Source: Bacteroidaceae bacterium (GTDB lineage Bacteria; Bacteroidota; Bacteroidia; Bacteroidales; Bacteroidaceae). Taken from it: a stretch of DNA of 6,949 bases. Position 1 is the stretch's first letter. Each line of letters opens with the position of its first letter. The stretch spans positions 1-6,949 of the forward strand of contig JAFTTD010000341.1 in the NCBI GenBank assembly GCA_017466965.1, given 5' to 3'. Shown here piece after piece: positions 6,827 through 6,949 of the stretch. The notes below the pieces were generated by a model, which saw only the letters and a list, made by a program, of their open reading frames with translations, did no database searches and was not told where the DNA came from. A program made the position numbers and the translations under genes.

Positions 6827-6949
6827 TTGGCGTATGCGTGAAAATGAAAGCGTTGGCTTTTTCGCTTGTTTTTGTTGGCTTTTTTTATTGCTGAAAGAAA
6901 AAATGCAGACCTGTAATGTAAAAAAAGATAAAAATTTATTGCTGTTAAA

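Larger units (their letters stand above)
6549..6949. other. 400-base intergenic region, no convincing gene
   Basis: Apart from the promoter at 6587-6618, three kinds of sequence are visible. Positions 6595-6660 are extremely AT-rich, including short TATATA runs. Positions 6709-6830 contain complementary repeat arms (listed separately). Positions 6840-6890 are rich in T-runs on the plus strand, with GTTGGCTTTTT occurring twice (6852-6862 and 6874-6884, 22 bases apart). Only very short frames occur: plus-strand frames of 9, 16 and 16 codons starting at 6765, 6791 and 6844; a plus-strand frame starting at 6903 and open to the edge; and an ATG-less minus-strand frame entering from the right edge. 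None looks like a gene. No tRNA or other RNA gene was recognised. Confidence 0.75.

Noticed and set aside
6847..6890. Rho-independent terminator on the plus strand
   Set aside because: AAAGC-GTTG-GCTTT and AAGCG...CGCTT give stems of only five base pairs, and the following T-runs are interrupted. No plus-strand gene ends here.
6799..6949. Minus-strand frame of about 50 codons entering from the right edge
   Set aside because: It has a low-complexity composition rich in K, Q, S and F, no start codon in view, and runs through the T-runs and repeat copy 3. It looks like non-coding sequence that happens to be open.

Overview
The window looks like chromosomal DNA from a Bacteroidota bacterium, most likely of the order Bacteroidales (Bacteroides/Prevotella-like). 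Four observations support this. Two genes are preceded by exact matches to the Bacteroidota -7 promoter element TAnnTTTG. Starts lack Shine-Dalgarno sequences or have weak ones. One protein ends in what looks like a type IX secretion (T9SS) sorting domain, a system confined to this phylum. The CCA-adding enzyme closely resembles, from memory, Bacteroides homologues. All four genes lie on the minus strand, so transcription runs from right to left.

Layout in the direction of transcription. (1) Positions 6549-6949 hold about 400 bases with no convincing gene: a promoter for the next gene, a very AT-rich stretch, and a compact array of near-palindromic repeats with a 22-base period. (2) 4536-6548 encodes a secreted three-part protein: a CotH-type kinase domain, a ricin-like beta-trefoil and a C-terminal sorting domain. 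(3) 3591-4508, 27 bases downstream, encodes a TIGR01212/YhcC-type radical SAM protein. (4) 1288-3483 encodes an exported dipeptidyl peptidase IV with its own well-formed promoter; this promoter shows that the longest open frame (start at 3519) begins too far upstream. (5) 1-1249 encodes a CCA tRNA nucleotidyltransferase with an HD domain, cut off by the left edge after 416 residues.

There are probably two transcription units: cotH-like plus radical SAM, and DPP IV plus CCA transferase. No shared pathway is apparent. DPP IV and the CotH/lectin protein are both exported and act at or outside the cell surface. The other two proteins are cytoplasmic, one of them a tRNA-maturation enzyme. The four genes belong to recognisable families. 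I see no defence system, mobile element, CRISPR array or RNA gene. The least explained sequence is the repeat array at 6768-6826 and its surroundings.
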